Below, in pieces: positions 42,365-55,152 of a DNA stretch of 64,000 nt (its first letter is position 1; each line of letters begins with the position of its first letter). The position numbers and the translations under genes were made by a program. The stretch spans positions 372,001-436,000 of the forward strand of contig QFPN01000002.1 of assembly GCA_003241695.1 (NCBI GenBank). Direction: 5' to 3'. The DNA is from Ancylobacter novellus (GTDB taxonomy: Bacteria > Pseudomonadota > Alphaproteobacteria > Rhizobiales > Methylopilaceae). The notes under the pieces are model-generated. The model was not told where the DNA came from, made no database searches, and saw nothing but the letters and a program-made list of their open reading frames with translations.

Positions 42365-43285
42365 ATGCAGACCAGCTCGCTTTCTCTCGCCCTCAGCGGG
42401 GCGCTCGCACTCTGGTCGGGCGTCGCGGCCGCCGAGGGAGCGTTGGTGACCGCCGACTGGGTCGCCGACAACCTCAAGAATCCGAAAGTCAAACTCTTCG
42501 AAGTCAGCGTCGATCCCGGCGTCTACGAGCGCGGGCATGTTCCGGGCGCGACCAACATTCGTTGGCATTCCGAACTCGTCGACCCGGTGAAGCGCGACGT
42601 CGCGAGCCGTGAAAACCTTCAGAAGCTGCTCGCCGCGGCGGGGGTCGACAAGGACACGACGATCGTTCTCTACGGTGACAACAACAACTGGTTCGCCGCC
42701 TGGGGCGCATGGGTGCTCGACGCCTACGGGCTCGGCGATCGGGTCAAGCTGCTCGACGGCGGTCGCAAAGCTTGGGAAGCCAAGGGCCTCCCGCTCGACA
42801 CAGCCACGCCTGAAGCCGCGACCGGATCGGTCGAGCTGACGCCGCTCAACGCGAAGGTGCGCGCGCGTCTCGGCGACGTGATCAAGGTCGCCGAGGGGGA
42901 CCAGGGTTCGGTCCTGCTTGACATCCGCTCCCCAGACGAGTTTTCCGGCAAGATCTTCGCGCCCGAGGGCTCCAAGGAGTTGTCGATCCGGGCGGGCCAC
43001 GTGCCGGGCGCGAAGAACGTGCCATGGTCGAAGGCCGTCAACCAGGACGGCACGCTCAAGCCGAAGGAGGAGCTGAAGAAGCTCTATGCCGACGCGGGAG
43101 TCGACGGCTCGAAGCCCGTGATCGTCTATTGCCGCATCGGGGAGCGATCGAGCCACACCTGGTTCGTGCTCGCCAAGGTCCTTGGATACGACGTGAAGAA
43201 CTATGACGGCTCCTGGACCGAGTACGGCAATGCGGTCGGCGTTCCCGTCGCCAACCTGTCCGGCACGGTCTGGCAGGGCAAGTAG
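42365..43285 (+). CDS. Exported thiosulfate sulfurtransferase (tandem rhodanese)
   Basis: A 306-aa protein with a signal peptide (about 1-23, ending VAAA). The inactive N-terminal rhodanese domain has ERGHVPGATNIRW, and the active C-terminal domain has RAGHVPGAKNVPW and VIVYCRIGERSSHTW with the sulfur-carrying Cys256. It moves sulfane sulfur from thiosulfate to an acceptor in the periplasm. It is followed 12 nt later by a YeeE/YedE transporter, so the pair probably handles thiosulfate together. An alternative ATG lies at 42332. Confidence 0.88.
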   Translation: MQTSSLSLALSGALALWSGVAAAEGALVTADWVADNLKNPKVKLFEVSVDPGVYERGHVPGATNIRWHSELVDPVKRDVASRENLQKLLAAAGVDKDTTIVLYGDNNNWFAAWGAWVLDAYGLGDRVKLLDGGRKAWEAKGLPLDTATPEAATGSVELTPLNAKVRARLGDVIKVAEGDQGSVLLDIRSPDEFSGKIFAPEGSKELSIRAGHVPGAKNVPWSKAVNQDGTLKPKEELKKLYADAGVDGSKPVIVYCRIGERSSHTWFVLAKVLGYDVKNYDGSWTEYGNAVGVPVANLSGTVWQGK

Positions 43286-43297
43286 GCGCGACCCGCG

Positions 43298-44521
43298 TTG
43301 TTCCCTGCGTCTGCGTCGGAACCGCTGCCGAAACCGCGCTCCGCGGGGGCGGCGGCGCTCGTCGCCGTGGCGATCCTCGTCGCGGCCTACGGTCTCGCGC
43401 AAACGCCCGGGACGGGAGCGAGGCAATCCTTCGCGCTGCTGGCGGGCGCCGGATTCGGGATCGTCCTTCAACGCGGACGTTTCTGCTTCCTCTGCAATCT
43501 GAGGGACCTTTTCCGCGAGGGCGACCCTCGCGGCGTCCTGGCGATTGTCGTCGCTCTCGCGGCCGGCGCTCTCGGCTACGCGGCGATTTTTGGCGCCTGG
43601 CTGCCGAATCCCTTCGCAGGCCGGCTGCCGCCGACCGCCCATATCGGGCCGGTCGGACCGGCTCTCGCAGCGGCGGCCTTCGTGTTCGGCGTCGGCATGT
43701 CGGTCTCGGGCTCGTGCCTCTCGGCGCATCTCTATCGGCTGGGCGAGGGGTCTCCGACATCGCCTTTCGCGCTCGTCGGCGCGCTGTTCGGCTTTGCGTT
43801 GGGTTTTTCGACCTGGAACGCGGTCTATGTCGCCGCGGTGGCGGAAGCGCCGCCCGGGTGGCTGCCGTCTTCTCTCGGCTATGGCGGGTCGCTCGCCGCG
43901 ACGATGGTCGTTCTGGTCGTCCTGGCGGTCATCGCGCTGCGCTTCGAACGAGCGGGCGAAAGAGAGCTGGCCGCGTCCCCGACGCTGCGTGGTCTCGCCT
44001 CGGCCGTGTTCGTGAGGCGATGGCCGTTTCTGCCCACGGGTCTGCTCATCGGCTCGATCGCCACGCTGTTCTATCTTCGCGTCGCGCCGCTCGGCGTCAC
44101 GACGGAACTCGGCAGCGTCGCTCGCACGGCCTCGGCGGCCGCGGGCGCGCTGCCGGCGACGCTGCACGGGCTCGACGGGCTGCGGGGTTGCGCCACGGCG
44201 GTGAAGGACACGTTGCTGTCCGACAACGGCGTCTTCGTCCTCGGTCTTGTCGCGGGGAGTTTCAGCGCGGCGCTGGTCTCCGGCGCATTTCAACCGAAGG
44301 CGCCGAGCGTGGGTCAGGTTTTGCGAGGCCTCTTCGGCGGCGTGCTGATGGGATGGGGCGCGATGACGGGTCTCGGCTGCACCGTCGGCGTGCTGCTGTC
44401 CGGGATCCACGCCGGGGCTGTCTCGGGATGGCTGTTTCTCGTCTTCTGCGTCGCCGGCGTCCTTGTCGCCGATCGAGCGCAGGCCGCGCTTTCGGGCTCG
44501 CGGGCGGCCGGTCCCGCCTGA
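43298..44521 (+). CDS. YeeE/YedE-family thiosulfate (sulfur compound) transporter
   Basis: A 407-aa, about nine-span membrane protein. Three conserved Cys motifs characteristic of thiosulfate importer TsuA are present: QRGRFCFLCNLRD (about 58-70), SGSCLSAHLYRLGEG and GLGCTVGVLLSGIHAG. These cysteines relay thiosulfate through transient hydrogen bonds in TsuA. TTG start 12 nt after the rhodanese stop. Substrate selectivity in this organism is an inference. Confidence 0.87.
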   Translation: MFPASASEPLPKPRSAGAAALVAVAILVAAYGLAQTPGTGARQSFALLAGAGFGIVLQRGRFCFLCNLRDLFREGDPRGVLAIVVALAAGALGYAAIFGAWLPNPFAGRLPPTAHIGPVGPALAAAAFVFGVGMSVSGSCLSAHLYRLGEGSPTSPFALVGALFGFALGFSTWNAVYVAAVAEAPPGWLPSSLGYGGSLAATMVVLVVLAVIALRFERAGERELAASPTLRGLASAVFVRRWPFLPTGLLIGSIATLFYLRVAPLGVTTELGSVARTASAAAGALPATLHGLDGLRGCATAVKDTLLSDNGVFVLGLVAGSFSAALVSGAFQPKAPSVGQVLRGLFGGVLMGWGAMTGLGCTVGVLLSGIHAGAVSGWLFLVFCVAGVLVADRAQAALSGSRAAGPA

Positions 44522-44693
44522 CGACGTCATCGTGGCTGGCCGTCGCGCCGCAGCGCGTCCACTATGTCGGCCGCGACGGCGTCTTCGCTCTGATTCGCGC
44601 CCGCGTCGTCACCTTGGTTCCGACGCATTTGGAAGGCTTAGACGGGCTGTCGCGGTGTCCGCGGCGCCGATACCAACCCGCGCGGTCTTCTCG

Positions 44694-45983
44694 ATGTCCC
44701 ACGCCGAAGCGACCGACGACGAACCGCGTGGCACGAAGCCTTTCGCGGCCTTCGAATGGATGATCGCCGGCCGCTATCTCCGGGCGCGCCGCAAGGAAGG
44801 CTTCATCTCGGTCATCGCCGGCTTCTCCTTCCTCGGCATCATGCTCGGCGTCGCCACCCTCATCATCGTCATGGCGGTGATGAACGGCTTCCGCACCGAG
44901 CTCATCAACAAGATCCTCGGCGTGAACGGCCATGTGGTGGTTCAGCCGCTCGACGGGCCGCTCACCGATTACGCCGAGGTCGCCGACCGGATCGCCAAGG
45001 TGCCGGGCGTGAAGTTCGCCATTCCGCTGGTCGAGGGGCAGGCGCTCGCCTCCTCGCCCGCGGCCTCGAACGGCGTCCTCGTGCGTGGCCTGCGCGGGCA
45101 GGACCTCGGCAAGCTCCAGCTCGTCTCGCGCACCATTCGCGACGGCACCCTCGAGGGGTTCGACGAGGGCGGCGGCGTGCTGATCGGGCGGCGGCTCGCC
45201 GACCAGCTCGGCGTGCGCGCCGGCGACACCATCTCGCTCGTCAGCCCGCGCGGAGCGGTGACCCCGATGGGCGTCACGCCGCGCATCAAGGGCTATCAGG
45301 TGCAGGCCATCTTCGAGATCGGCATGTCGGAATATGACGGCGCCTTCGTGTTCCTGCCGTTCGAGGAGGCGCAGGCCTATTTCAACCGCGAGGGCGACGC
45401 CTCCTCGATCGAGATCTATCTCGACCACCCGGACCAGGTCGACGAGATCAAGCCGAAGCTGTACGCCGCGGCGGGACGCCAGATCTACCTGCTCGACTGG
45501 CGCGACCGGAACAAGACGTTCTTCTCCGCGCTCGAGGTCGAGAGGAACGTCATGTTCCTGATCCTCACCCTGATCGTGCTGGTGGCGGCTCTCAACATCA
45601 TCTCCGGCCTCATCATGCTGGTGAAGGACAAGGGCCGCGACATCGCGATCCTGCGCACCATGGGCATGACGAGCGGCGCGGTGATGCGGGTGTTCCTGAT
45701 CACCGGCGCGTCGATCGGCGTGGTGGGCACGCTCGCGGGCTTCGCGCTCGGCATGATCGTGTGCTGGAACGTCGAGTCGATCCGCGCCTTCCTCGCCTAT
45801 CTCACGGGCACCGAGCTGTTCTCGCCCGAGGTCTACTTCCTGTCGAAGCTTCCGGCCGACCCGAACGCCCGCGAGACCGCCTCCGTGGTGCTGATGGCGA
45901 TGATGCTTTCGGTGCTCGCGACGCTCTATCCGTCCTGGCGCGCGGCCAAGCTCGATCCCGTCGAGGCGCTGCGCTACGAATGA
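44694..45983 (+). CDS. lolC: Lipoprotein-releasing ABC transporter permease LolC/E
   Basis: A 429-aa inner-membrane protein that extracts lipoproteins for LolA. It has one N-terminal span (VIAGFSFLGIMLGVATLIIV), a periplasmic domain, and three C-terminal spans (MFLILTLIVLVAALNIISGL, FLITGASIGVVGTLAGFALG). Alphaproteobacteria use one LolC/E-type (LolF) subunit as a homodimer, consistent with one permease gene here. ATG 44694 follows the usual MS-x start; the upstream in-frame region is non-conserved. Confidence 0.93.
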   Translation: MSHAEATDDEPRGTKPFAAFEWMIAGRYLRARRKEGFISVIAGFSFLGIMLGVATLIIVMAVMNGFRTELINKILGVNGHVVVQPLDGPLTDYAEVADRIAKVPGVKFAIPLVEGQALASSPAASNGVLVRGLRGQDLGKLQLVSRTIRDGTLEGFDEGGGVLIGRRLADQLGVRAGDTISLVSPRGAVTPMGVTPRIKGYQVQAIFEIGMSEYDGAFVFLPFEEAQAYFNREGDASSIEIYLDHPDQVDEIKPKLYAAAGRQIYLLDWRDRNKTFFSALEVERNVMFLILTLIVLVAALNIISGLIMLVKDKGRDIAILRTMGMTSGAVMRVFLITGASIGVVGTLAGFALGMIVCWNVESIRAFLAYLTGTELFSPEVYFLSKLPADPNARETASVVLMAMMLSVLATLYPSWRAAKLDPVEALRYE

Positions 45984-46705
45984 CCGACGACGTCGCCGCC
46001 GCCGCCTTCGAGGACGCAACACGCGCGGAGCCGCCGGTTCTGCGGCTCGAGAACGTCGTTCGCCGCTATCGTCAGGGCGAGGCCGCGCTCGAAGTGCTGA
46101 GCGGCGCCAGCGCCTCTGTCGCGGCCGGCGAGGTGGTCGCGCTGATCGCGCCGTCCGGCGTCGGCAAGTCGACGCTGCTCCATGTCGCGGGACTTCTGGA
46201 GCGGCCCGACGAGGGCGAGGTCTATGTCGACGGGCAGGCGACCGCGACGCTCGGCGACGCGGCGCGCACCGCGCTCCGGCGCACGCAGGTCGGCTTCGTC
46301 TATCAGTTCCATCACCTGCTGCCGGAATTCTCGGCGCTCGAGAACGTCGTGCTGCCGCAGCTCATCCGGGGCCTTCCGCAACGCCAGGCGCGGGAGCGGG
46401 CCGCCGAACTCCTGTCCTATCTCGGCCTCGGCGCCCGGCTCTCGCACCGGCCGGCGGAGCTTTCGGGCGGCGAGCAGCAGCGCGTCGCGATCGCGCGCGC
46501 GGTCGCCAACGCGCCGCGCCTGCTCCTCGCCGACGAGCCGACCGGCAATCTCGACCCGACCACCTCGGCCTATGTGTTCCAGACGCTGACGACGCTCGCG
46601 CGCGCCTCGGGCCTCGCGGCGGTCGTCGCGACCCACAATCTCGAACTCGCGGCCACGCTCGACCGCCGCATCACTTTGCGCGACGGCCTCGTGGTCGACG
46701 CCTGA
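45980..46705 (+). CDS. lolD: Lipoprotein-releasing ABC transporter ATP-binding protein LolD
   Basis: A 241-aa ATPase with Walker A APSGVGKSTLL, Q-loop VYQFHHLLPEFSALENV, signature LSGGEQQRVAIARAV and Walker B LLLADEPTGNLDP. QFHHLLPEF is typical of LolD. The ATG overlaps the lolC stop (ATGA). Confidence 0.95.
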   Translation: MTDDVAAAAFEDATRAEPPVLRLENVVRRYRQGEAALEVLSGASASVAAGEVVALIAPSGVGKSTLLHVAGLLERPDEGEVYVDGQATATLGDAARTALRRTQVGFVYQFHHLLPEFSALENVVLPQLIRGLPQRQARERAAELLSYLGLGARLSHRPAELSGGEQQRVAIARAVANAPRLLLADEPTGNLDPTTSAYVFQTLTTLARASGLAAVVATHNLELAATLDRRITLRDGLVVDA

Positions 46706-46835
46706 CGGCGGCCGGCCTTCATCCTTCGCTAAGGTTACCCTCGTCCTCCCGCGTCGCGAGCGAGGGAGGGGCGCTTGACTCTCGCGTCGATATGGAAACA
46801 AATAAGGAACATTTGATGATCAATAGGAGATCGAG

Positions 46836-46946
46836 ATGTCATCTTCCTGGATCAAGGACGTCGCCGTCGGATGTCTCGAATTCGGCTCCGTCGCCGTCTT
46901 CATCGGCGCTCTGGCGCTTTGGGCGGACATCATGACGGCGATCTGA
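46836..46946 (+). CDS. Putative 36-aa small membrane protein
   Basis: A short frame beginning MSSSWIKDVAVG and ending WADIMTAI, with a hydrophobic stretch at about 9-30. AGGAG lies 6 nt before the ATG (46825-46829), better than for most genes here. The upstream stretch is AT-rich with a TTGACT at about 46774, a possible -35. I recognise no family. The base composition is coding-like, with a C/G-rich third position. Confidence 0.55.
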   Translation: MSSSWIKDVAVGCLEFGSVAVFIGALALWADIMTAI

Positions 46947-47020
46947 CGGCCGCTTTAGCTGTGGAGCGTCGCCGCGCCGGAGCGCTTCCGACGGCGCGCT
47001 TCCGCTAGACTGCGGCTCGA

Positions 47021-50464
<3,444 letters not shown>

Positions 50465-50487
50465 GACGGAAGCCGCGGCCCGAGAGC

Positions 50488-50505
50488 CCGAGCGCTTCCG
50501 CTCGG
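50488..50505 (+). terminator. Short hairpin between dnaE and the convergent SDR gene
   Basis: CCGAGCG-CTTC-CGCTCGG is a perfect 7-bp stem in the 90-nt gap between converging genes. There is no T-tract, so its role in termination is uncertain. Confidence 0.4.
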
Positions 50506-50554
50506 CGCCCGACACAGGGGCCGGACGGCGCTGGCGACGGCGCGCCCGCGGAGG

Positions 50555-51304
50555 TCACTCGGGGGCGCGAAATTCCATCACGCGATCGCTCGGGAAGTCG
50601 TAGAGCCGGCCGGTTTCCGTCCAGTCGGGCGCGCAGAGCGCGACGATCTTCGGCGCAAGGTCGGCGGGGGTTTTGAGCGTCGTCTGGTCTTCGCCGGGCA
50701 TCGCCTTCTTGCGCATGGCGGTGGCGAGCGGGCCGGGATTGACCAGCATGACCTTGATCGGCGTGAGGTTCATGGTCTCGGCGGCGTAGGCGCGCGCGAG
50801 CGCGTCGAGGCCCGCTTTGGTCGCGGCGTAGAGGCCCCAATAGGCCCGCGCCTTGTAGGCTGCGCCCGAGGTGACGAAGACGGCGCGGCCGGCGTCGGAG
50901 GCCCGGAGCAGCGGGTCGAGCGATCGGATCAGCCGCCAGTTGGCCGTCAGGTTGACGGCGAGCGTCTTGTCCCAGTCCTTGGGCTCGATGTGGCCAAGCG
51001 GGGAAATCTGGCCGAGCAGGCCGGCGTTGCCCACGAGAATGTCGAGCTTGCCGTGGCGCTGGTAGAGCGCGGCGCCGAGCCGGTCGATCGCCTCGAAATC
51101 CGTGAGATCGAGCGGGACCAGCGTCGCCGCGCCGCCCGCGGCGCGGATCGCGTCGTCCAGGTCCTCAAGGCCGCCCTGCGTGCGCCCGATCGCGACGACG
51201 TGCGCGCCGGCCTTGGCCAGTTCGAGCGCGGTCGCATAGCCGATGCCGCGGGTCGCGCCGGTGACGACCGCGACGCGGCCTGCGAGGGAAGGGGTGGTGG
51301 TCAT
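50555..51304 (-). CDS. SDR family NAD(P)-dependent oxidoreductase
   Basis: A 249-aa classical short-chain dehydrogenase. The cofactor motif TGATRGIG spans 15-22, NAG is at 93-95, and the catalytic residues are Ser146, Tyr159 and Lys163 (YAATK). The substrate is not known. ATG 51304 starts just before the Rossmann strand; residues upstream come from a repeat region. Confidence 0.9.
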   Translation of the reverse strand: MTTTPSLAGRVAVVTGATRGIGYATALELAKAGAHVVAIGRTQGGLEDLDDAIRAAGGAATLVPLDLTDFEAIDRLGAALYQRHGKLDILVGNAGLLGQISPLGHIEPKDWDKTLAVNLTANWRLIRSLDPLLRASDAGRAVFVTSGAAYKARAYWGLYAATKAGLDALARAYAAETMNLTPIKVMLVNPGPLATAMRKKAMPGEDQTTLKTPADLAPKIVALCAPDWTETGRLYDFPSDRVMEFRAPE

Positions 51305-51350
51305 TGCCGGCTCTCGGACTGAAACTCGGCGTCGGAACCGCAAACGTCGT

Positions 51351-51459
51351 GTCCCGGCCTTGAACCGGGACCCATAACCGCGACGCCCGGAGAAAGAAAC
51401 GCCGCGCATCGGACAATTCTCCGAGCGCGGCGCGTCTGGGGCCCGGCGCGAGGCCGGGC
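51351..51459. repeat. Paired palindromes (REP-like) between the SDR gene and purF
   Basis: GTCCCGG-N7-CCGGGAC (51351-51371) and GCCCGGC-N5-GCCGGGC (51441-51459) flank 70 bp. They resemble the widespread rhizobial intergenic palindromes. The second hairpin lies 11 nt past the purF stop and may end purF transcription. Confidence 0.55.
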
Positions 51460-51470
51460 CAAGAGCAGTC

Positions 51471-53003
51471 TCAGCTCGCCTCGGCGATCAGCGAGAGCTG
51501 CCGCGGCGCGGCGTCGAGCTGGTCGGTGAGGGGGGTCGGGTAGTCGCCCGTGAAGCAGTGGTCGGTGAATTCGGGTCGGGCGTCGTCGCGGCCCTCATAG
51601 CCCATGGCGCGGTAGAGGCCGTCGACCGACAGGAACGCGAGGCTGTCGGCGCCGATGAACTGGCGCATCTCCTCCAGCGTGTGGGTCGCGGCCAGCAGTT
51701 TTTCGCGCTCGGGCGTGTCGATGCCGTAGAAGTCGGAATGGGTGATGGGCGGGCAGGCGAGGCGGAAATGCACCTCGGTCGCGCCGGCGTCCCGCATCAT
51801 CTTGACGATCTTCACCGAGGTCGTGCCGCGCACCAGGCTGTCGTCCACGAGCACGACGCGCTTGCCGGCGATCTGGCTGCGGTTCGCCGAATGCTTCATG
51901 CGCACGCCGAGTTCGCGCACGCCCTGCGTCGGCTGGATGAAGGTGCGGCCGACATAGTGGTTGCGGATGATGCCGAGCTCGAACGGGATGCCGCTTTCGC
52001 GGGAGAAGCCGATCGCGGCGGGAACGCCCGAATCCGGGATCGGCACGATGACGTCGGCTTCGGGCGCGCTCTCGCGGGCGAGCTCGACGCCCATATTCTT
52101 GCGCACCTCGTAGACCGACTGCCCCTGCACGACGGAATCGGGGCGGGCGAAATACACGAATTCGAAGATGCAGGGACGCATCCGCTGCGGCGGGAAGGGC
52201 TTCAGCGACTGGATGCCCTCTTCGGAGATGATCACGACCTCGCCGTTCTCGATGTCGCGGACATATTTCGCGCCGATGATGTCGAGCGCGCAGGTCTCCG
52301 AGGTGAGGATGTAGCAGCCGTCGAGTTCGCCGAGGATCAGCGGGCGGATGCCGAGCGGATCGCGGGCGCCGATCATCTTCTTGGTGGTGAGCGCCACGAG
52401 CGCATAGGCGCCTTCGATCTCGCGCAGGGCGTTGACGAAGCGGTCGATGATGCGCGGCCGGCGGCTCTGCGCGACGAGATGAAGGATGACCTCGGTGTCG
52501 GAGGTCGACTGGCAGATGGCGCCGGCGCGGACGAGCTCGCGGCGCAGCGTCAGGGCGTTGGTCAGGTTGCCGTTGTGGGCGACCGCCATGCCGCCGGCGT
52601 CGAGCTCGGCGAACAGCGGCTGGACGTTGCGCAGGATCGTCTCGCCGGTCGTCGAATAGCGATTGTGGCCGATGGCGGAACGGCCGGGCAGCCGTGCGAT
52701 GACGCTGGCGTCGGAAAAGTGGTCGCCCACGAGGCCGAGCCGCCGTTCCGCGTGGAAGCGGTGCTCGTCGCGGGAGACGATGCCGGCCGCCTCCTGCCCG
52801 CGATGCTGCAGGGCGTGCAGGCCGAGCGCCGTCAGCGCCGCGGCTTCGGGGTGCCCGAAGACGCCGAAGACGCCGCATTCCTCATGCAGCCGGTCGGCCT
52901 CGAGATCCTCGGTGGTGAGGACGTCCGAAGTCTGGTCGATCATCTCGTCCAACTCCCGCAAAGTCGGAGTGTGCGCCGCCCGAAGGGGAACGGCGGACGT
53001 CAC
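51471..53003 (-). CDS. purF: Amidophosphoribosyltransferase
   Basis: The 510-aa first committed enzyme of purine synthesis, making phosphoribosylamine from PRPP and glutamine. The Ntn nucleophile Cys is in HEECGVFGVFG after a short propeptide; HRGQEAAGIVS and GHNRYSTTG complete the glutaminase site, and VVLVDDSLVRGTTS is the PRPP loop. GTG 53003 overlaps the cvpA stop (GTGA); ATG 52943, with GGGAG 9 nt upstream, is a credible alternative that leaves a shorter propeptide. Confidence 0.95.
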   Translation of the reverse strand: MTSAVPLRAAHTPTLRELDEMIDQTSDVLTTEDLEADRLHEECGVFGVFGHPEAAALTALGLHALQHRGQEAAGIVSRDEHRFHAERRLGLVGDHFSDASVIARLPGRSAIGHNRYSTTGETILRNVQPLFAELDAGGMAVAHNGNLTNALTLRRELVRAGAICQSTSDTEVILHLVAQSRRPRIIDRFVNALREIEGAYALVALTTKKMIGARDPLGIRPLILGELDGCYILTSETCALDIIGAKYVRDIENGEVVIISEEGIQSLKPFPPQRMRPCIFEFVYFARPDSVVQGQSVYEVRKNMGVELARESAPEADVIVPIPDSGVPAAIGFSRESGIPFELGIIRNHYVGRTFIQPTQGVRELGVRMKHSANRSQIAGKRVVLVDDSLVRGTTSVKIVKMMRDAGATEVHFRLACPPITHSDFYGIDTPEREKLLAATHTLEEMRQFIGADSLAFLSVDGLYRAMGYEGRDDARPEFTDHCFTGDYPTPLTDQLDAAPRQLSLIAEAS

Positions 53004-53662
53004 TGGCGAGGCTTTTCGTCCCGTTCGAGCAGTTTGTCGATTCCCTGCTTGTCCGCAGGGTTAGCGTCCGGCGCGTCGTCTGCGGCGGGCGGAGAGTCCG
53101 ATGCTCCGGGCGCGGCGGGGCTCGCCGCCTCTCCCGCGCCGTCGCGGCGCTTGAGCTTCTGCAAGATGGTGCTTTCCGGGTCTTCCGGCAACAGCGCGAG
53201 CAGCTTGTCGCCGGCGTCCTGGAGAATGACCTTCGACTGGGCCGTGCGGAACCAGTCCGGCTGACCCTTCTCCGGCACGAGCCAGGTGAAGAACAGGAAG
53301 GCGACGACGACGAGCAGCAGGCCGCGCGCCGCGCCGAAGGCGAAGCCGAGGATGCGGTCGACCGGGCCCACGCGGCTGTCGAGGATCACGTCGGAGATCT
53401 TCATCGTGATGAAGGACACGATCAGCAGCACGACGATGAAGATCGAGCCCGCCGCGATCACGTCGACGAGCTGCGGCGGATTGAACTTGATGTGTTCGCG
53501 CGCGAGCGCGCGGGCCGGCTCGAAGAAATAGAACGTGGCCGCCGCCGCCGCGACCCAGGAGGCGATCGAAAGCACCTCGCGCGTGAACCCTCGCACCATG
53601 GCGAGCAGGGCGGAGATCGCCATCACGGCGAGCAGGATGACGTCGAGAAGCGTGATGGTCAT
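53000..53662 (-). CDS. cvpA: CvpA family membrane protein
   Basis: A 220-aa protein with four N-terminal membrane spans (starting LLDVILLAVMAISALLAMVR) and a hydrophilic Ala/Asp/Pro-rich tail. CvpA is required for colicin V production in E. coli and is linked to envelope homeostasis. It directly precedes and overlaps purF, a conserved arrangement. Confidence 0.9.
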   Translation of the reverse strand: MTITLLDVILLAVMAISALLAMVRGFTREVLSIASWVAAAAATFYFFEPARALAREHIKFNPPQLVDVIAAGSIFIVVLLIVSFITMKISDVILDSRVGPVDRILGFAFGAARGLLLVVVAFLFFTWLVPEKGQPDWFRTAQSKVILQDAGDKLLALLPEDPESTILQKLKRRDGAGEAASPAAPGASDSPPAADDAPDANPADKQGIDKLLERDEKPRQ

Positions 53663-53754
53663 TTACGCGCCGGAACCTGGCTCGTGAGTTTCGGCCCGCG
53701 CCTCGGCGCCGGGACCCTCGGGCGCGGTCTCTATACAGCGCGTGACATTCTCCG

Positions 53755-55152
53755 TCACGCGCCTTGTCGCTTAGGCCCGTCCGCGCGCGCCGCAAGCCGC
53801 GCGACGAGCGCGTCGAGGGTCGCGACGGGGAGAGCTGAAAGCCCCGCTTCCTTCGCGGCGTCCTCGGCCGCCGCCGGCAGCGCCGCGCGCTTGAAGCCGA
53901 GCCGCGCCGCCTCGCGCAGCCGCGGCCCCGGATGGGCGACGGCGCGCACCGCGCCGGTGAGGCCGATCTCGCCGAAGAACACCGCGTCGATCGGAAGCGG
54001 CGCGTTGAGCAGCGAGGAAACGAGCGCCGCCGCGACCGCGAGGTCGGCCGCGGGCTCCTGCACCCTGAGGCCGCCCGCGACCGCGAGATGGACGTCGTGG
54101 CTCCCGAGGCGCACGCCGCAGCGCGCCTCCAGCACCGCGAGCACCATGGCGAGGCGCGAGCCCTCCCAGCCGACGACCGCGCGCCGCGGCGTGCCGAGCG
54201 TCGAGGGCACGACGAGCGCCTGGATCTCGACGAGAAGCGGGCGGGAGCCTTCGAGGCCCGCGAGCACCGCGGTGCCCGGCGCGTCCGGCTCACGGTCGCC
54301 GAGAAACAGCGCCGAGGGGTTGCGCACCTCCTCGAGGCCGAGGCCCGTCATGGCGAAGACGCCGATCTCGTCGGTCGGGCCAAACCGGTTCTTCTGGGCG
54401 CGAAGAATGCGGAAGTCGCGGCCGGCGTCGCCCTCGAAGGACAGAACGGCGTCGACCATGTGCTCGACCACGCGGGGGCCGGCGATCTGCCCGTCCTTGG
54501 TGACGTGGCCGACGAGAATCACGCAGGCCCCGGTCGTCTTGGCGTAGCGGATCAGCGCCTGGGCGGAGGCGCGCACCTGCGTGACGGTGCCGGGCGCCGA
54601 TTCGACCTGGGAGGTCCATAGCGTCTGGATCGAATCGATCACAACGAGCTTCGGCGGCGCGCCGTCCTTCAGCGTCGCGAGGATGTCCTCGACCGAGGTT
54701 TCGGCCGCGAGCGCGACGGGCGCGTCCGCGAGGCCGAGGCGCTGGGCGCGGAGCCGCACCTGCGCCGAGGCCTCCTCGCCCGAGACGTAGACGACGGCGT
54801 GGCCGGCGCGCGCGAGCGCCGCGCTCGCCTGCACCAGCAGCGTCGACTTGCCGATGCCGGGGTCGCCGCCGAGCAGCAGCACGGAGCCGCGCACGAAGCC
54901 GCCGCCGGTGACGCGGTCGAGCTCGTCAATGCCCGACCGGACGCGCGGCGCCTCGTCGGCCGCGCCCTCGAAGCCTTCGAGCGCGACCACCCGCCCGCGG
55001 CCGAGCGCGCGCGCCGCCGAGCCGGGCAGGGGCGCGGAGGCAGCCTCCTCGACGATCGCGTTCCAGGCCCCGCAGGCCTCGCATTTGCCCTGCCAGCGCG
55101 AAGACACCGCGCCGCAGGCCTGACAGATGAAGGTGGGTTTGCCGCGGGCCAT
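53755..55152 (-). CDS. radA: DNA repair protein RadA
   Basis: A 465-aa RecA-like branch-migration ATPase. A C4 zinc finger (Cys10, Cys13, Cys24, Cys27), Walker A GGDPGIGKST (95-104), the RadA-specific KNRFG (254-258) and a C-terminal Lon-protease-like domain are all present. It aids recombinational repair. Its ATG shares a base with the end of the broken parE frame (TGATG). Confidence 0.95.
   Translation of the reverse strand: MARGKPTFICQACGAVSSRWQGKCEACGAWNAIVEEAASAPLPGSAARALGRGRVVALEGFEGAADEAPRVRSGIDELDRVTGGGFVRGSVLLLGGDPGIGKSTLLVQASAALARAGHAVVYVSGEEASAQVRLRAQRLGLADAPVALAAETSVEDILATLKDGAPPKLVVIDSIQTLWTSQVESAPGTVTQVRASAQALIRYAKTTGACVILVGHVTKDGQIAGPRVVEHMVDAVLSFEGDAGRDFRILRAQKNRFGPTDEIGVFAMTGLGLEEVRNPSALFLGDREPDAPGTAVLAGLEGSRPLLVEIQALVVPSTLGTPRRAVVGWEGSRLAMVLAVLEARCGVRLGSHDVHLAVAGGLRVQEPAADLAVAAALVSSLLNAPLPIDAVFFGEIGLTGAVRAVAHPGPRLREAARLGFKRAALPAAAEDAAKEAGLSALPVATLDALVARLAARADGPKRQGA

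Noticed and set aside
42299..44530. Long minus-strand frame opposite the rhodanese and YeeE/YedE genes, and a similar one at 40600-42492 opposite proS
   Set aside because: No recognisable domains; the plus-strand genes have signal peptides, active-site motifs and membrane spans.
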